Positions 6,260 to 14,294 are shown, counted from the first letter of the stretch. The stretch is 16,485 nt of DNA from WACF01 sp040880205 (GCA_040880205.1 JBBDIU010000115.1:1-16485); one strand, 5' to 3'. Program-made: numbers and translations. The notes: a model not told the origin generated them from the letters alone.

Positions 6260-7432
6260 ATGAGTATACCCGAATTGATGGCGGCCTACGCAAGGGGAGA
6301 TACCACCTTTGTTAAAGGGCTGGGCGCGCGCCTGTGGGATAGCCAGGGCAAGGAATACCTGGACGCGCTAGCGGGAATTGCCGTGTGTGGGCTAGGTCAT
6401 GCGCATCCAGCAGTGACCAAGGCCATTTGTGAACAGGCGGAAACACTCACCCATTCCTCCAATTTGTTTAACAGCCAACCACAACAGGCGCTTGCGAAAA
6501 CCCTGTGCCGCTTGTCAGGCATGGACAACGTATTCTTTTCCAATTCGGGGGCGGAAGCCAACGAGGCGGCGCTAAAAATTGCACGCAAGTACGGCCACCA
6601 ACAAGGTGTTAGTCTGCCAACTGTCATCGTTATGGATGACAGTTTTCACGGACGCACCATGGCGACTCTGTCCGCCACCGGCAATGCCAAGGTGCGTGAG
6701 TGGTTCGAGCCACTGGTTGAAGGTTTTATTCGCGTGCCCTTTAACGACGTGCAGGCGGTAATAAACGCGGCAAACGACAACGGCAATGTGGTTGCCGTGT
6801 TTGTCGAACCCATTCAGGGCGAGGGTGGCATCAATGTACCCGCCGAAGACTACTTAAATCAATTGCGCGCGCTGTGTGATCAAAACAAGTGGTTGCTGAT
6901 GCTGGATGAGATTCAAACGGGCATGGGCCGCACCGGCCAGTTTTTTGCCTACCAGCACAGGGGTATCTATCCCGACGTAGTCACCGTTGCCAAGGGCCTG
7001 GGCAACGGCTTTCCAATCGGTGCCTGTCTGGCGAAAGGAAACGCGGCACAGGTTATCCAGCCCGGCAACCACGGCTCCACTTTCGGCGGTAACCCCCTGG
7101 CCTGCCACACGGCGCAGGCAGTGCTCGATACGATTGAGAGCGAGCAGCTAATGCCGCGCGCGGCCCAACTCGGCCAGCATATGCAAACCGAACTCAAGAA
7201 ACGCCTGGCAGGCCATCCCCTGGTAAAGGAAATTCGCGGGCACGGGTTGATGCTGGGTATTGAATTGACCAAGGATTGTGGCGATCTGGTGAAACTGGCC
7301 CTGCAACGCGGACTGGTCATAAATGTCACCGCGGCCAGGGTCGTGCGGCTGCTGCCGCCGCTCATTCTGTCGGACCGCCAAGCCGACGAGATTGTCACTA
7401 CCCTGTCCGAGCTGTTACACGGTTACCACTGA
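6260..7432 (+). CDS. argD: Acetylornithine aminotransferase
   Basis: A 390-residue class-III PLP aminotransferase. Motifs: SNSGAEANEAALK (94-106, phosphate binding), FHGRT (129-133), EPIQGEGGINV (183-193), LDEIQTGMGRTG (215-226, with Asp216 to the pyridine N) and the Schiff-base lysine Lys245 in TVAKGLGNGFPIG. TFGGNPLAC (274-282) is also typical. In arginine synthesis it converts N-acetylglutamate semialdehyde to N-acetylornithine using glutamate; family members often also act in lysine synthesis on succinyl-diaminopimelate. The protein is cytoplasmic. Start ATG 6260 has GGAAG 9 nt upstream. argF follows on the same strand after 81 bp, which supports the ArgD assignment over the paralogues AstC or GabT. 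The hyuB gene is divergent. Confidence 0.94.
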   Translation: MSIPELMAAYARGDTTFVKGLGARLWDSQGKEYLDALAGIAVCGLGHAHPAVTKAICEQAETLTHSSNLFNSQPQQALAKTLCRLSGMDNVFFSNSGAEANEAALKIARKYGHQQGVSLPTVIVMDDSFHGRTMATLSATGNAKVREWFEPLVEGFIRVPFNDVQAVINAANDNGNVVAVFVEPIQGEGGINVPAEDYLNQLRALCDQNKWLLMLDEIQTGMGRTGQFFAYQHRGIYPDVVTVAKGLGNGFPIGACLAKGNAAQVIQPGNHGSTFGGNPLACHTAQAVLDTIESEQLMPRAAQLGQHMQTELKKRLAGHPLVKEIRGHGLMLGIELTKDCGDLVKLALQRGLVINVTAARVVRLLPPLILSDRQADEIVTTLSELLHGYH

Positions 7433-7513
7433 CCTATCCGAATTGGCGGCTGTCATCAGACCGCCGGCTATACCGTTTTCGATCTGAAACGCCCATACGC
7501 GAGAGTAAAAACC

Positions 7514-8431
7514 ATGGCCATCCGACATTTTTTGACGCTATTGGATTTGAGCGCCAGCGAAGCCAAGCGCTTGATCGACCGGGCTATAGAAATGAAGCAG
7601 TTGCACAAACAAGGGCGCGGACCGCAGCCTATGCAAGGCAAGGTTCTCGGTATGGTGTTCGAGAAGTCCTCAACCCGTACTCGCGTTTCCTTTGAAGCGG
7701 GCATGGCTCAACTGGGCGGACAATCGATTTTTTTATCTCCCCGCGATACGCAGCTGGGCCGCGGAGAACCCATTGAGGATTCCGCGCGGGTGCTGTCGCG
7801 CATGGTGGATATTGTCATGATTCGCACCTTCGGCCACGAGGTGACGGAGCGGTTTGCGCACTATTCGCGGGTGCCGGTAATCAACGCGCTGACCGATTCT
7901 TTTCACCCCTGCCAGTTGTTGGCGGACGTTCAAACCTATGTGGAACAGCGCGGCGACCCCCAGGGCAAAGTGGTCACCTGGATCGGCGACGGCAATAACA
8001 TGTGCCAATCCTTTATCAATGCCGCGCGCCTGTGGGACTTTGAGTTGCGAGTCGCCTGTCCCGCAGGCTTCGAGCCCGATGCGAAACTGCTTGCCGCCAA
8101 TGCCGCCCGGGTTACTGTCACCCACGATCCCCGCCAGGCGGTAAAAGGCGCGGATTGGGTAGCCACCGATGTTTGGGCCTCCATGGGCCAAGAGGAAGAA
8201 CAGGAAACTCGACTGGCCAGGTTTGCGGGTTTCCAAGTCAATCACGACCTAATGGCTCTGGCCCAGAGCGACGCGCTTTTCATGCACTGCCTTCCGGCGC
8301 ACCGAGGCGAGGAGGTGTCCGCGGAGCTATTGGAAGACGAGAAGATCTCCGTGGTTTGGGACGAGGCCGAGAACCGGCTGCACTCGCAAAAAGCGCTATT
8401 GGAATTTCTGGTACAGGAATCGAATCACTAA
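7514..8431 (+). CDS. argF: Ornithine carbamoyltransferase, anabolic type
   Basis: A 305-residue protein, normal for a single-domain-pair OTCase. Carbamoyl-phosphate motif STRTR (53-57), HPCQ (131-134), ornithine-site D-x-x-x-SMG (Asp219, 223-225) and the HCLP loop with Cys259 (258-261) are all intact. It joins carbamoyl phosphate and ornithine to citrulline in the cytoplasm. The length and the pairing with argD favour the biosynthetic enzyme over the catabolic ArcB, which is usually longer and sits with arcA/arcC. Start ATG 7514 follows GAGAG and matches the family start. The 81-bp gap after argD holds a 5-bp GGCGG/CCGCC inverted repeat but no T-run, so the pair is probably one operon. Confidence 0.95.
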   Translation: MAIRHFLTLLDLSASEAKRLIDRAIEMKQLHKQGRGPQPMQGKVLGMVFEKSSTRTRVSFEAGMAQLGGQSIFLSPRDTQLGRGEPIEDSARVLSRMVDIVMIRTFGHEVTERFAHYSRVPVINALTDSFHPCQLLADVQTYVEQRGDPQGKVVTWIGDGNNMCQSFINAARLWDFELRVACPAGFEPDAKLLAANAARVTVTHDPRQAVKGADWVATDVWASMGQEEEQETRLARFAGFQVNHDLMALAQSDALFMHCLPAHRGEEVSAELLEDEKISVVWDEAENRLHSQKALLEFLVQESNH

Positions 8432-8595
8432 CGCGACCACCTGCACCTGCCCGTTCACCCTTCTCCATGGATGGCGGCATCCACCCCCAGTGACGCCCCT
8501 ATTCGCAATCTGGCGCCGATCCCAGCGTGTATGCCACCGGCTTGGCGCCCAAACGCTAACCGGTTCTCATTTGCCGGCCAAACTTTTTGCCGCAT

Positions 8596-8624
8596 CTGGC
8601 ACCTCCATCGCCTTCACGTATACT
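8596..8624 (+). promoter_or_regulatory. Candidate sigma70 promoter for csrA
   Basis: CTGGCA (8596-8601, 4 of 6), 17-bp spacer, TATACT (8619-8624, 5 of 6). Transcription would start near 8631, giving a leader of about 34 nt. It lies in the 233-bp argF-csrA gap, where no good terminator for argF was found. Confidence 0.5.
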
Positions 8625-8648
8625 GCCGAGCATCAGTCCCAGCGAAAA

Positions 8649-8660
8649 CTACATGGAGAC
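8649..8660 (+). promoter_or_regulatory. Candidate CsrA-binding site overlapping the csrA ribosome-binding site
   Basis: CTACATGGAGAC contains UACA-N-GGA, the core of the CsrA consensus RUACARGGAUGU, and its GGAG is also the Shine-Dalgarno sequence 6 nt before the GTG start. The arrangement would let CsrA repress its own translation, as known for E. coli csrA. Inferred from sequence match only. Confidence 0.5.
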
Positions 8661-8664
8661 TACC

Positions 8665-8886
8665 GTGCTTATTCTCAGCCGCCGCAAGGGTGAATCCTTC
8701 GTTATCGGAGACGACATCAAGATTACCGTTCTCTCTCAGCGCAGCAATCAGGTGCGCATCGGTATCGACGCACCTCGCTCGCTGCCGGTACACCGCGAGG
8801 AAGTGCTCCAGCGGGAGCGACAAAGCAGCCAATTCGACTTGGCGCGGGAAAGGACCAATCTGCCCGAGACTTCCGAAACGGACTAA
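8665..8886 (+). CDS. csrA: Carbon storage regulator CsrA/RsmA
   Basis: A 73-residue RNA-binding regulator. It opens with MLILSRRKGE, the CsrA signature, and keeps Leu4 and Arg44 (in VHREEV), both needed for RNA contact, plus QVRIGIDAP (29-37). It should form the usual homodimer and bind GGA motifs in mRNA leaders to control translation and stability. The start is taken as GTG 8665 because family members begin at MLIL and GGAG lies 6 nt upstream; an in-frame ATG at 8653 would add METT and lose that ribosome-binding site. The tail after residue 50 is longer and more polar than in E. coli CsrA. The usual gammaproteobacterial csrA neighbours (alaS, lysC, tRNA-Ser) are absent, so this may be a second copy. 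Confidence 0.93.
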   Translation: MLILSRRKGESFVIGDDIKITVLSQRSNQVRIGIDAPRSLPVHREEVLQRERQSSQFDLARERTNLPETSETD

Positions 8887-9011
8887 AAATCAACGGCATA
8901 TCTCTCCATCCACAATATGTAAAAAAAATATAAAGTGTAATCTTTAAGCTGTTGTTCCCCCTAGCGGCGCCCAGTCCTGCATTGACGATTAGTAGCTACT
9001 GACCGACGTCG

Positions 9012-9031
9012 TTACCCACATTTTATCCACA
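9012..9031 (+). promoter_or_regulatory. Two tandem DnaA boxes upstream of nrdA
   Basis: TTACCCACA (9012-9020, one mismatch) and TTATCCACA (9023-9031, perfect consensus) lie in the same orientation 11 bp apart, about one helical turn. E. coli nrdAB is known to be controlled by DnaA through a box pair in its promoter, so a similar role is inferred. Confidence 0.7.
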
Positions 9032-9070
9032 GGAAATGGGGCCATTTATGGCCTTGCATTCATCCCTAAA

Positions 9071-9117
9071 CCGCATTATCTTGTAGGTTAAATTCTTCGC
9101 ACCCCCATATATAGGGT
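9071..9117 (+). promoter_or_regulatory. Candidate NrdR box pair with overlapping nrdA -10 region
   Basis: Box 1 (9071-9086) CCGCATTATCTTGTAG and box 2 (9102-9117) CCCCCATATATAGGGT match the recalled NrdR consensus aCaCwAtATaTwGtgt at about 10 and 12 of 16 positions. They start exactly 31 bp apart, about three helical turns, the spacing known for NrdR pairs. TATATA in box 2 could be the -10 element; no good -35 precedes it. NrdR is the ATP-cone repressor of ribonucleotide reductase genes. Confidence 0.5.
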
Positions 9118-9282
9118 TTTGGACCGCTTGCTGTCCTATTGGACCCCATGGCGCATCAAAGCCGGGTCGCGGGCGCCGCTGTATGGCCCCCGGGCTGAAT
9201 GACAAGCTTGATGGGTCACCGGCTGTTGACCTCGTCACGGGTCGATGGACATGACAATCTGTTGGCAATGGGTGGTAAAGAG

Positions 9283-9310
9283 CTCGTCGCGCGGGGGTCT
9301 CCGCGGCGAG
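9283..9310 (+). other. GC-rich hairpin in the nrdA leader
   Basis: CTCGTCGCG (9283-9291) pairs with CGCGGCGAG (9302-9310), 9 bp with one U.G pair, around a 10-nt loop. No T-run follows, so it is not an evident terminator. Confidence 0.45.
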
Positions 9311-9368
9311 GATCTTCACCTAATTATTGTTCAACCCTACGGTGGAAAACGGAGATTGCGCCGTCAAT

Positions 9369-9413
9369 AACCATGGCCGTAAAAACCATGACTGTAATAA
9401 CAATGACCGTTCG
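9369..9413. repeat. 15-bp tandem repeat, three copies, in the nrdA leader
   Basis: Units AACCATGGCCGTAAA, AACCATGACTGTAAT and AACAATGACCGTTCG follow each other without gap (9369, 9384, 9399). The function is unknown. Confidence 0.65.
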
Positions 9414-9614
9414 GCACATGTCGACGCGGCCGCTTTCTCGGCCAGCACACAAGCGACAAATTACACATTGACAATTAACAACACCGACAATCAATAGATA
9501 AGACGGTTTTGTCCAAGAACTGGTTCTGCAACAAGCCGAACCCTGAATCAACGCCAAGAGCCAACGTCAAAGCACGCGAAACGTGCCGGTAACAGCCCTC
9601 ATTCGGAGACATCA

Positions 9615-12512
9615 ATGTACACCGAACAATCAAACACTGAACACAGTACCCAACCGACCAGTTCACCCACTCCAGCGACCAGTAGCTCCGCCATGTCAGC
9701 GACAGCACCCGGGAAAATCCGCGTTATCAAGCGCAACGGTACGGTGGTGACCTACGACGACAGCAAAATTGCCGTCGCCGTTACCAAGGCGTTTCTGGCT
9801 GTGGAAGGTGGTACCGCGGCGGCGTCCAGCCGCATTCACGAACTAGTGGAATCCCTGACCGAACAAATCAGCTCAACCTTTAAGCGGCGCATGCCCTCGG
9901 GTGGCACCATCCATATTGAGGAAATTCAAGATCAGGTGGAACTGGCACTGATGCGCTCGGGCGAACACAAGGTGGCCCGCGATTACGTCTTGTACCGCGA
10001 ACAGCGCGCGCGTATCCGAGCGGAAAAGAAAGCACAGCAAGCCAGCGTGGACCACCCCACACTCAACGTCACCATGGAGGACGGTTCAGTACAGCCGCTG
10101 GACATGGATCGTATTCAAGTGATCGTGAACGAAGCCTGTGCCGGATTAAAGGACGTGGATTCCCAAGCCATCCTCGGTGAGGCCTTGCGCAACCTCTACG
10201 ACGGCGTCTCCATTACCGATGTGAATACCTCCCTGGTAATCACCACCCGCACCCTGGTCGAAAAAGAACCCAATTACTCCTATGCCACCGCACGCCTGCT
10301 GCTCGACAAGCTGCGCGCCGAGGCGCTGAGTTTCCTGGGCGTGGCGACCACCGCAACCCAGGCGGACATGCACACCCTGTACGCCAAGGCCCTGCCCGCC
10401 TACATCCGCCGCGGTGTGCAACTGGAGCTGCTGTCGCCGGAACTGCTGAATTTCGACTTGGAGAAATTGGGCCGGGCCCTGGACGCGGACCGCGACTTGC
10501 AATTTTCCTACTTGGGATTGCAAACATTGTACGACCGCTACTTTATTCACAGCGACAATGTGCGCTTTGAATTGCCCCAGGTGTTTTTTATGCGCGTCGC
10601 CATGGGGCTGGCCACCGAGGAAGCGGACAGAGAAGCGCGGGCTATCGAGTTCTATCAACTGTTGTCGTCCTTTGACTATGTCAGCTCCACACCGACACTG
10701 TTTAACGCCGGCACGCTACGGCCACAATTGTCGTCCTGCTATCTCACCACCGTGCCCGACGACCTGCACGGCATTTACGGCGCTATTCAGGACAACGCCA
10801 TGCTCTCGAAATGGGCGGGCGGGCTCGGCAACGACTGGACGCCAGTGCGCGGCCTGGGTTCCTATATCAAAGGGACCAACGGCAAATCCCAAGGCGTGGT
10901 CCCCTTCCTGAAAGTCGCCAACGACACCGCGGTGGCCGTCAACCAAGGCGGCAAGCGCAAGGGCGCGGTCTGCGCCTACCTGGAAACCTGGCATATCGAC
11001 GTGGAAGAGTTTCTGGAACTGCGCAAGAACACCGGTGACGACCGCCGCCGCACCCACGACATGAACACCGCCAACTGGGTGCCCGACTTGTTTATGAAGC
11101 GCGTGTTTGAAGACAAGGAATGGACGCTCTTCTCACCCAACAGCGTGCCCGACTTGCACGACTTGTACGGCCCGGCCTTTGAACAACGCTACGCGGAATA
11201 CGAACAGCTCGCAGCCGAGGGCAAGATCAAGCCCTTCAAGAAAATCAAGGCGATCGACCTGTGGCGCAAAATGCTCGGCATGCTGTTTGAAACCGGCCAC
11301 CCCTGGATCACCTTCAAGGACAGCTGCAATTTGCGCAGCCCGCAACAGCACGTGGGCGTAGTGCATTCCTCCAACCTGTGTACGGAAATTACGCTCAACA
11401 CCAAGGCCGCCGAGGAAATTGCGGTGTGCAATCTGGGTTCGGTGAATCTGGCTCAGCACGTGGAAAACGGCGAGTTGAACCGCGGCAAGTTGCAACAGAC
11501 CATCAAGACCGCAATTCGCATGCTGGACAACGTCATCGACATTAATTACTACTCGGTGCCGGCGGCGCGCGCCTCCAATTTGCGCCACCGCCCCATCGGC
11601 CTGGGCGTGATGGGTTTTCAGGATGCACTGTACAAAAAACGCATTGCCTACGGCTCTGACGAAGCCGTGCGATTTGCCGACGAATCCATGGAAGCCATCG
11701 GCTATTACGCCATTGAGGCTTCCAGCGATTTGGCGATTGAGCGCGGCAACTATTCCAGTTTCGAGGGCTCGCTGTGGAGCAAGGGCATTCTGCCTATCGA
11801 CTCACTGGAGCAATTGGTTCAGAGCCGCGGGGCGCAATACATTGAAGTGGATCGCAGTCAAACCCTGGATTGGAACAGCCTGCGGGAAAAAGTGAAAACC
11901 CAGGGAATGCGCAACTCCAATGTCATGGCCATCGCCCCCACGGCGACTATTGCCAATATTGTGGGCGTATCCCAATCCATTGAACCGACCTATCAGAACC
12001 TCTACGTCAAATCCAACCTGTCCGGGGAATTCACGGTGGTGAATCCCTACCTCGTCCATGATTTGAAAGATCGTGGGCTGTGGGACAACGTCATGGTCAA
12101 CGATTTGAAATATTACGAAGGGTCGGTGCAAAAAATTGATCGAATACCGGCTGATCTGAAAGCGTTATACGCAACCGCTTTTGAAGTGGAACCGCGTTGG
12201 ATCGTGGAAGCCGCCAGCCGTCGGCAAAAATGGATCGACCAAGCGCAAAGCCTGAATCTGTATATCGCCGGAGCCAATGGCAAGAAGCTGGACGTGACCT
12301 ATCGGATGGCTTGGTTCCGCGGTCTAAAAACCACCTATTATCTGCGCGCGCTGGCGGCGACCACCACGGAAAAATCCACCGTGGATACCGGCACCTTAAA
12401 TGCAGTGGCCGTTTCGGCGGCCGCCATGTCGGGTGGGTCCAGTGCCGCGGCACCGGCGGAGGTGCCCAAGGCCTGCTCGCTGGACGATCCAGACTGCGAG
12501 GCCTGTCAGTAA
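9615..12512 (+). CDS. nrdA: Class Ia ribonucleoside-diphosphate reductase, large (alpha) subunit
   Basis: A 965-residue NrdA that reduces NDPs to dNDPs. After a Ser/Thr-rich tail, ATP-cone 1 (about 34-135, GKIRVIKRNG to YREQRARIRAEK) holds the activity site, and a second cone-like domain follows (about 148-240), the double-cone layout of P. aeruginosa NrdA. In the barrel: Cys375 (LSSC) and Cys605 (AVCNLGS) as the redox pair, Cys589 in NLCTE as the thiyl-radical residue with Asn587 and Glu591, and Tyr908-Tyr909 for radical transfer. The tail DCEACQ (Cys961, Cys964) shuttles reducing power from thioredoxin or glutaredoxin. It pairs with NrdB in the cytoplasm. Start ATG 9615 has GGAG 6 nt upstream and leaves a normal N-terminus. 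Control by DnaA and NrdR is suggested by upstream sites. Confidence 0.97.
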   Translation: MYTEQSNTEHSTQPTSSPTPATSSSAMSATAPGKIRVIKRNGTVVTYDDSKIAVAVTKAFLAVEGGTAAASSRIHELVESLTEQISSTFKRRMPSGGTIHIEEIQDQVELALMRSGEHKVARDYVLYREQRARIRAEKKAQQASVDHPTLNVTMEDGSVQPLDMDRIQVIVNEACAGLKDVDSQAILGEALRNLYDGVSITDVNTSLVITTRTLVEKEPNYSYATARLLLDKLRAEALSFLGVATTATQADMHTLYAKALPAYIRRGVQLELLSPELLNFDLEKLGRALDADRDLQFSYLGLQTLYDRYFIHSDNVRFELPQVFFMRVAMGLATEEADREARAIEFYQLLSSFDYVSSTPTLFNAGTLRPQLSSCYLTTVPDDLHGIYGAIQDNAMLSKWAGGLGNDWTPVRGLGSYIKGTNGKSQGVVPFLKVANDTAVAVNQGGKRKGAVCAYLETWHIDVEEFLELRKNTGDDRRRTHDMNTANWVPDLFMKRVFEDKEWTLFSPNSVPDLHDLYGPAFEQRYAEYEQLAAEGKIKPFKKIKAIDLWRKMLGMLFETGHPWITFKDSCNLRSPQQHVGVVHSSNLCTEITLNTKAAEEIAVCNLGSVNLAQHVENGELNRGKLQQTIKTAIRMLDNVIDINYYSVPAARASNLRHRPIGLGVMGFQDALYKKRIAYGSDEAVRFADESMEAIGYYAIEASSDLAIERGNYSSFEGSLWSKGILPIDSLEQLVQSRGAQYIEVDRSQTLDWNSLREKVKTQGMRNSNVMAIAPTATIANIVGVSQSIEPTYQNLYVKSNLSGEFTVVNPYLVHDLKDRGLWDNVMVNDLKYYEGSVQKIDRIPADLKALYATAFEVEPRWIVEAASRRQKWIDQAQSLNLYIAGANGKKLDVTYRMAWFRGLKTTYYLRALAATTTEKSTVDTGTLNAVAVSAAAMSGGSSAAAPAEVPKACSLDDPDCEACQ

Positions 12513-12545
12513 TGACCATTCCATACGCGGCAGTAGGCAAACGCC

Positions 12546-12596
12546 GTGTTAAACGCTGTTTGAAACGAAGGTTTTAAAAGACGGTTTTAAACGATA
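12546..12596. repeat. Degenerate 13-bp tandem repeat between nrdA and nrdB
   Basis: Four units, 12-13 bp each, start at 12546, 12558, 12571 and 12584; the last three read GTTTGAAACGAAG, GTTTTAAAAGACG and GTTTTAAACGATA. They occupy the middle of the 118-bp nrdA-nrdB spacer. The function is unknown. Confidence 0.55.
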
Positions 12597-12630
12597 GTGA
12601 AATCCATTAGTGAAGTTGTAGGTTTTATAT

Positions 12631-13950
12631 ATGCTTAGTTGGGACGAATACCACGAAGACCAGCCTTTTACCAACAATCCGGCGGCAACCCCGCGTGAAG
12701 AGGCGACCCATGGCGAGACATTCAACCAGCCCGAGGCGACCGCCCAATCGCAGCGGCACGAACCCGCCGCACCGCAAAAGTCACCCGGGCCTCAATCGGC
12801 CGCCGTGGCGGAACCCTCCTCGAACCCATACGATTCCGCCACCCCTGTCGACAACACCGCAATAGCCGCGGCCAAGGCGGCCCTCGATAGTCTCGATCCG
12901 GCACCAGGCCTGGCGGAGCTTGAGATGGGTGCGGCACGCGTGGAAGTCGACGATAAAGCCATGATTAATTGTCGCGCCGACCTCAATCAGCTAGTTCCGT
13001 TCAAGTACGACTGGGCTTGGCAAAAATATTTGGACGGGTGCGCCAATCACTGGATGCCGCAGGAAGTGAACATGACCGCCGACATTTCCCTGTGGAAAAA
13101 CTCCGACATCCTGAGTGACGACGAGCGCCGCATCGTTTTGCGCAGTCTCGGCTATTTTTCAACGGCCGACTCCCTGGTTGCCAATAACCTGGTATTGGCC
13201 ATTTACCGCCTAATCACCAATCCCGAATGTCGGCAGTACATTTTGCGCCAAGCCTTTGAAGAGGCTATACATACTCATGCCTATCAGTATTGCATTGAAT
13301 CCCTGGGCATTGAGGAGGGTGAAGTATTCAACATGTATCGCGAGCTACCCTCGGTTGCCAACAAAGCCGCGTGGAGTCTCAAACATACGCAGGCCCTCGG
13401 CGATCCCACGTTCAAAACCGGTACTCCGGAGACCGACCAGGAACTGATGCGCAACCTGGTCGCATTTTACGTGGTGACGGAAGGCATTTTCTTTTACTGC
13501 GGCTTCACGCAAATCCTGTCCATGGGCCGTCGCAACAAAATGACCGGTGTTGCCGAACAGTTCCAATACATTTTGCGCGACGAATCCATGCATTTGAACT
13601 TCGGTATCGACGTAATCAATCAGATCAAGCTGGAAAATCCGCATCTGTGGACCGACCAGTTCAAAAAGGAAGTGATTCAGATGATCCTGGAAGGAACGGA
13701 GCTGGAAGTGCAATTTGCGCGCGACTCCATGCCCCGCGGTGTGCTGGGAATGAACGCGGCCATGATGGAGGAGTACCTGCACTTCATCGCCAACCGACGG
13801 CTGGCCCAGTTGGGCTTGCCAGAGCAATATGCGGGAGCGCAAAACCCCTTCCCGTGGATGAGCGAAATCATGGACCTGCGCAAGGAAAAGAATTTCTTCG
13901 AAACCCGGGTTATCGAGTACCAGACCGGTGGCGCTTTGAGTTGGGAATAG
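12631..13950 (+). CDS. nrdB: Class Ia ribonucleoside-diphosphate reductase, small (beta) subunit
   Basis: A 439-residue R2 protein carrying the di-iron/tyrosyl radical site. Predicted metal ligands are Asp180, Glu211 and His214 (EEAIH), Glu284, and Glu318 and His321 (DESMH). The radical tyrosine is Tyr218 (E-x2-H-x3-Y), so this is a tyrosyl-radical enzyme and not the Tyr-less class Ic type, whose Chlamydia member has Phe here. The C-terminus RVIEYQTGGALSWE supplies Tyr430 for radical transfer and the tail that docks on NrdA. Residues 1 to about 100 are Ala/Pro/Glu-rich and probably disordered, followed by INCRADLNQLVPFKYDWAW, as recalled for Pseudomonas NrdB. Start ATG 12631 has AGG 8 nt upstream and MLSWDEY fits the family. 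It follows nrdA by 118 bp and is probably co-transcribed. Confidence 0.97.
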   Translation: MLSWDEYHEDQPFTNNPAATPREEATHGETFNQPEATAQSQRHEPAAPQKSPGPQSAAVAEPSSNPYDSATPVDNTAIAAAKAALDSLDPAPGLAELEMGAARVEVDDKAMINCRADLNQLVPFKYDWAWQKYLDGCANHWMPQEVNMTADISLWKNSDILSDDERRIVLRSLGYFSTADSLVANNLVLAIYRLITNPECRQYILRQAFEEAIHTHAYQYCIESLGIEEGEVFNMYRELPSVANKAAWSLKHTQALGDPTFKTGTPETDQELMRNLVAFYVVTEGIFFYCGFTQILSMGRRNKMTGVAEQFQYILRDESMHLNFGIDVINQIKLENPHLWTDQFKKEVIQMILEGTELEVQFARDSMPRGVLGMNAAMMEEYLHFIANRRLAQLGLPEQYAGAQNPFPWMSEIMDLRKEKNFFETRVIEYQTGGALSWE

Positions 13951-14051
13951 CCTCGGATCCGTGGCGAATATCGCGGAAGAATCCGCAGGGTCTCATACGC
14001 GCTGGGCTCAAACAAATCAGTATCCTGAACTAACAAGTGGCGGACAAGACA

Positions 14052-14294
14052 ATGAAAACAAAGACTGAAGCCGACAAAGAAGCTGTACTCCTGGCCCTGG
14101 ATCAACTCAGCCAGACAATGGACGTCATGCGCCAGGTAGTGGCCCGATTAAAGCGCAGCGTTGAACAGGCCGAGGCGGCACAAGCACTTGAAAGCCAAGC
14201 CGCCGCGAGCCACCGTCCGAAATCGCAAACGCGGGACAACAAGCACTCGGACACGACACCCAAAAACGACGAATTACCGGTGATCTTGCACTAG
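14052..14294 (+). CDS. Small coiled-coil protein of unknown function
   Basis: An 80-residue hydrophilic protein from ATG 14052, preferred over an in-frame GTG at 14037 because GGCGG lies about 8 nt upstream of the ATG and nothing like it precedes the GTG. Residues about 8-48 (VLLALDQLSQTMDVMRQVV and onwards) are amphipathic helix with heptad-like Leu, Met and Val; residues 50-75 are Ser/Lys/Asp/Thr-rich and probably disordered; the end is ELPVILH. No signal peptide or membrane segment. The family is not recognised. It lies 101 bp after nrdB and 79 bp before the next gene on the same strand, so it may be part of the nrd transcript. It could still be a chance ORF, but its composition looks protein-like. 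Confidence 0.55.
   Translation: MKTKTEADKEAVLLALDQLSQTMDVMRQVVARLKRSVEQAEAAQALESQAAASHRPKSQTRDNKHSDTTPKNDELPVILH

Larger units (their letters stand above)
8887..9614. other. 728-bp regulatory region and long leader of nrdAB
   Basis: No believable protein gene on either strand. Contents in order: an A/T-rich patch with an A8 run (8915-8935), two DnaA boxes (9012-9031), a candidate NrdR box pair and -10 region (9071-9117), a 9-bp GC-rich hairpin (9283-9310), a three-copy 15-bp repeat (9369-9413), a consensus TTGACA (9468-9473) that could serve a second promoter although the -10 at 9491-9496 is poor, a small GCACG/CGTGC hairpin (9572-9586), and the nrdA ribosome-binding site GGAG (9605-9608). 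Confidence 0.7.

Noticed and set aside
8910..8938. NrdR-like halves CCACAATAT and TATAAAGTGT
   Set aside because: Each matches only half a box and the two would overlap, not sit about 31 bp apart. The pair at 9071 and 9102 fits better; this patch is mainly an A-run.
9012..9031. DnaA boxes as a sign of a replication origin
   Set aside because: Only two boxes, no DNA-unwinding repeats and no dnaA/dnaN/gidA neighbours; control of nrdAB explains them.
9023..9319. Minus-strand ORF of 98 codons upstream of nrdA
   Set aside because: It crosses the NrdR and DnaA sites, has Pro/Arg-rich low-complexity content and no recognisable domain.
9199..9471. Plus-strand ORF with a MAVKT/MTVIT/MTVRH repeat
   Set aside because: The peptide repeat only reflects the 15-bp DNA repeat; no ribosome-binding site and nothing protein-like in the rest.
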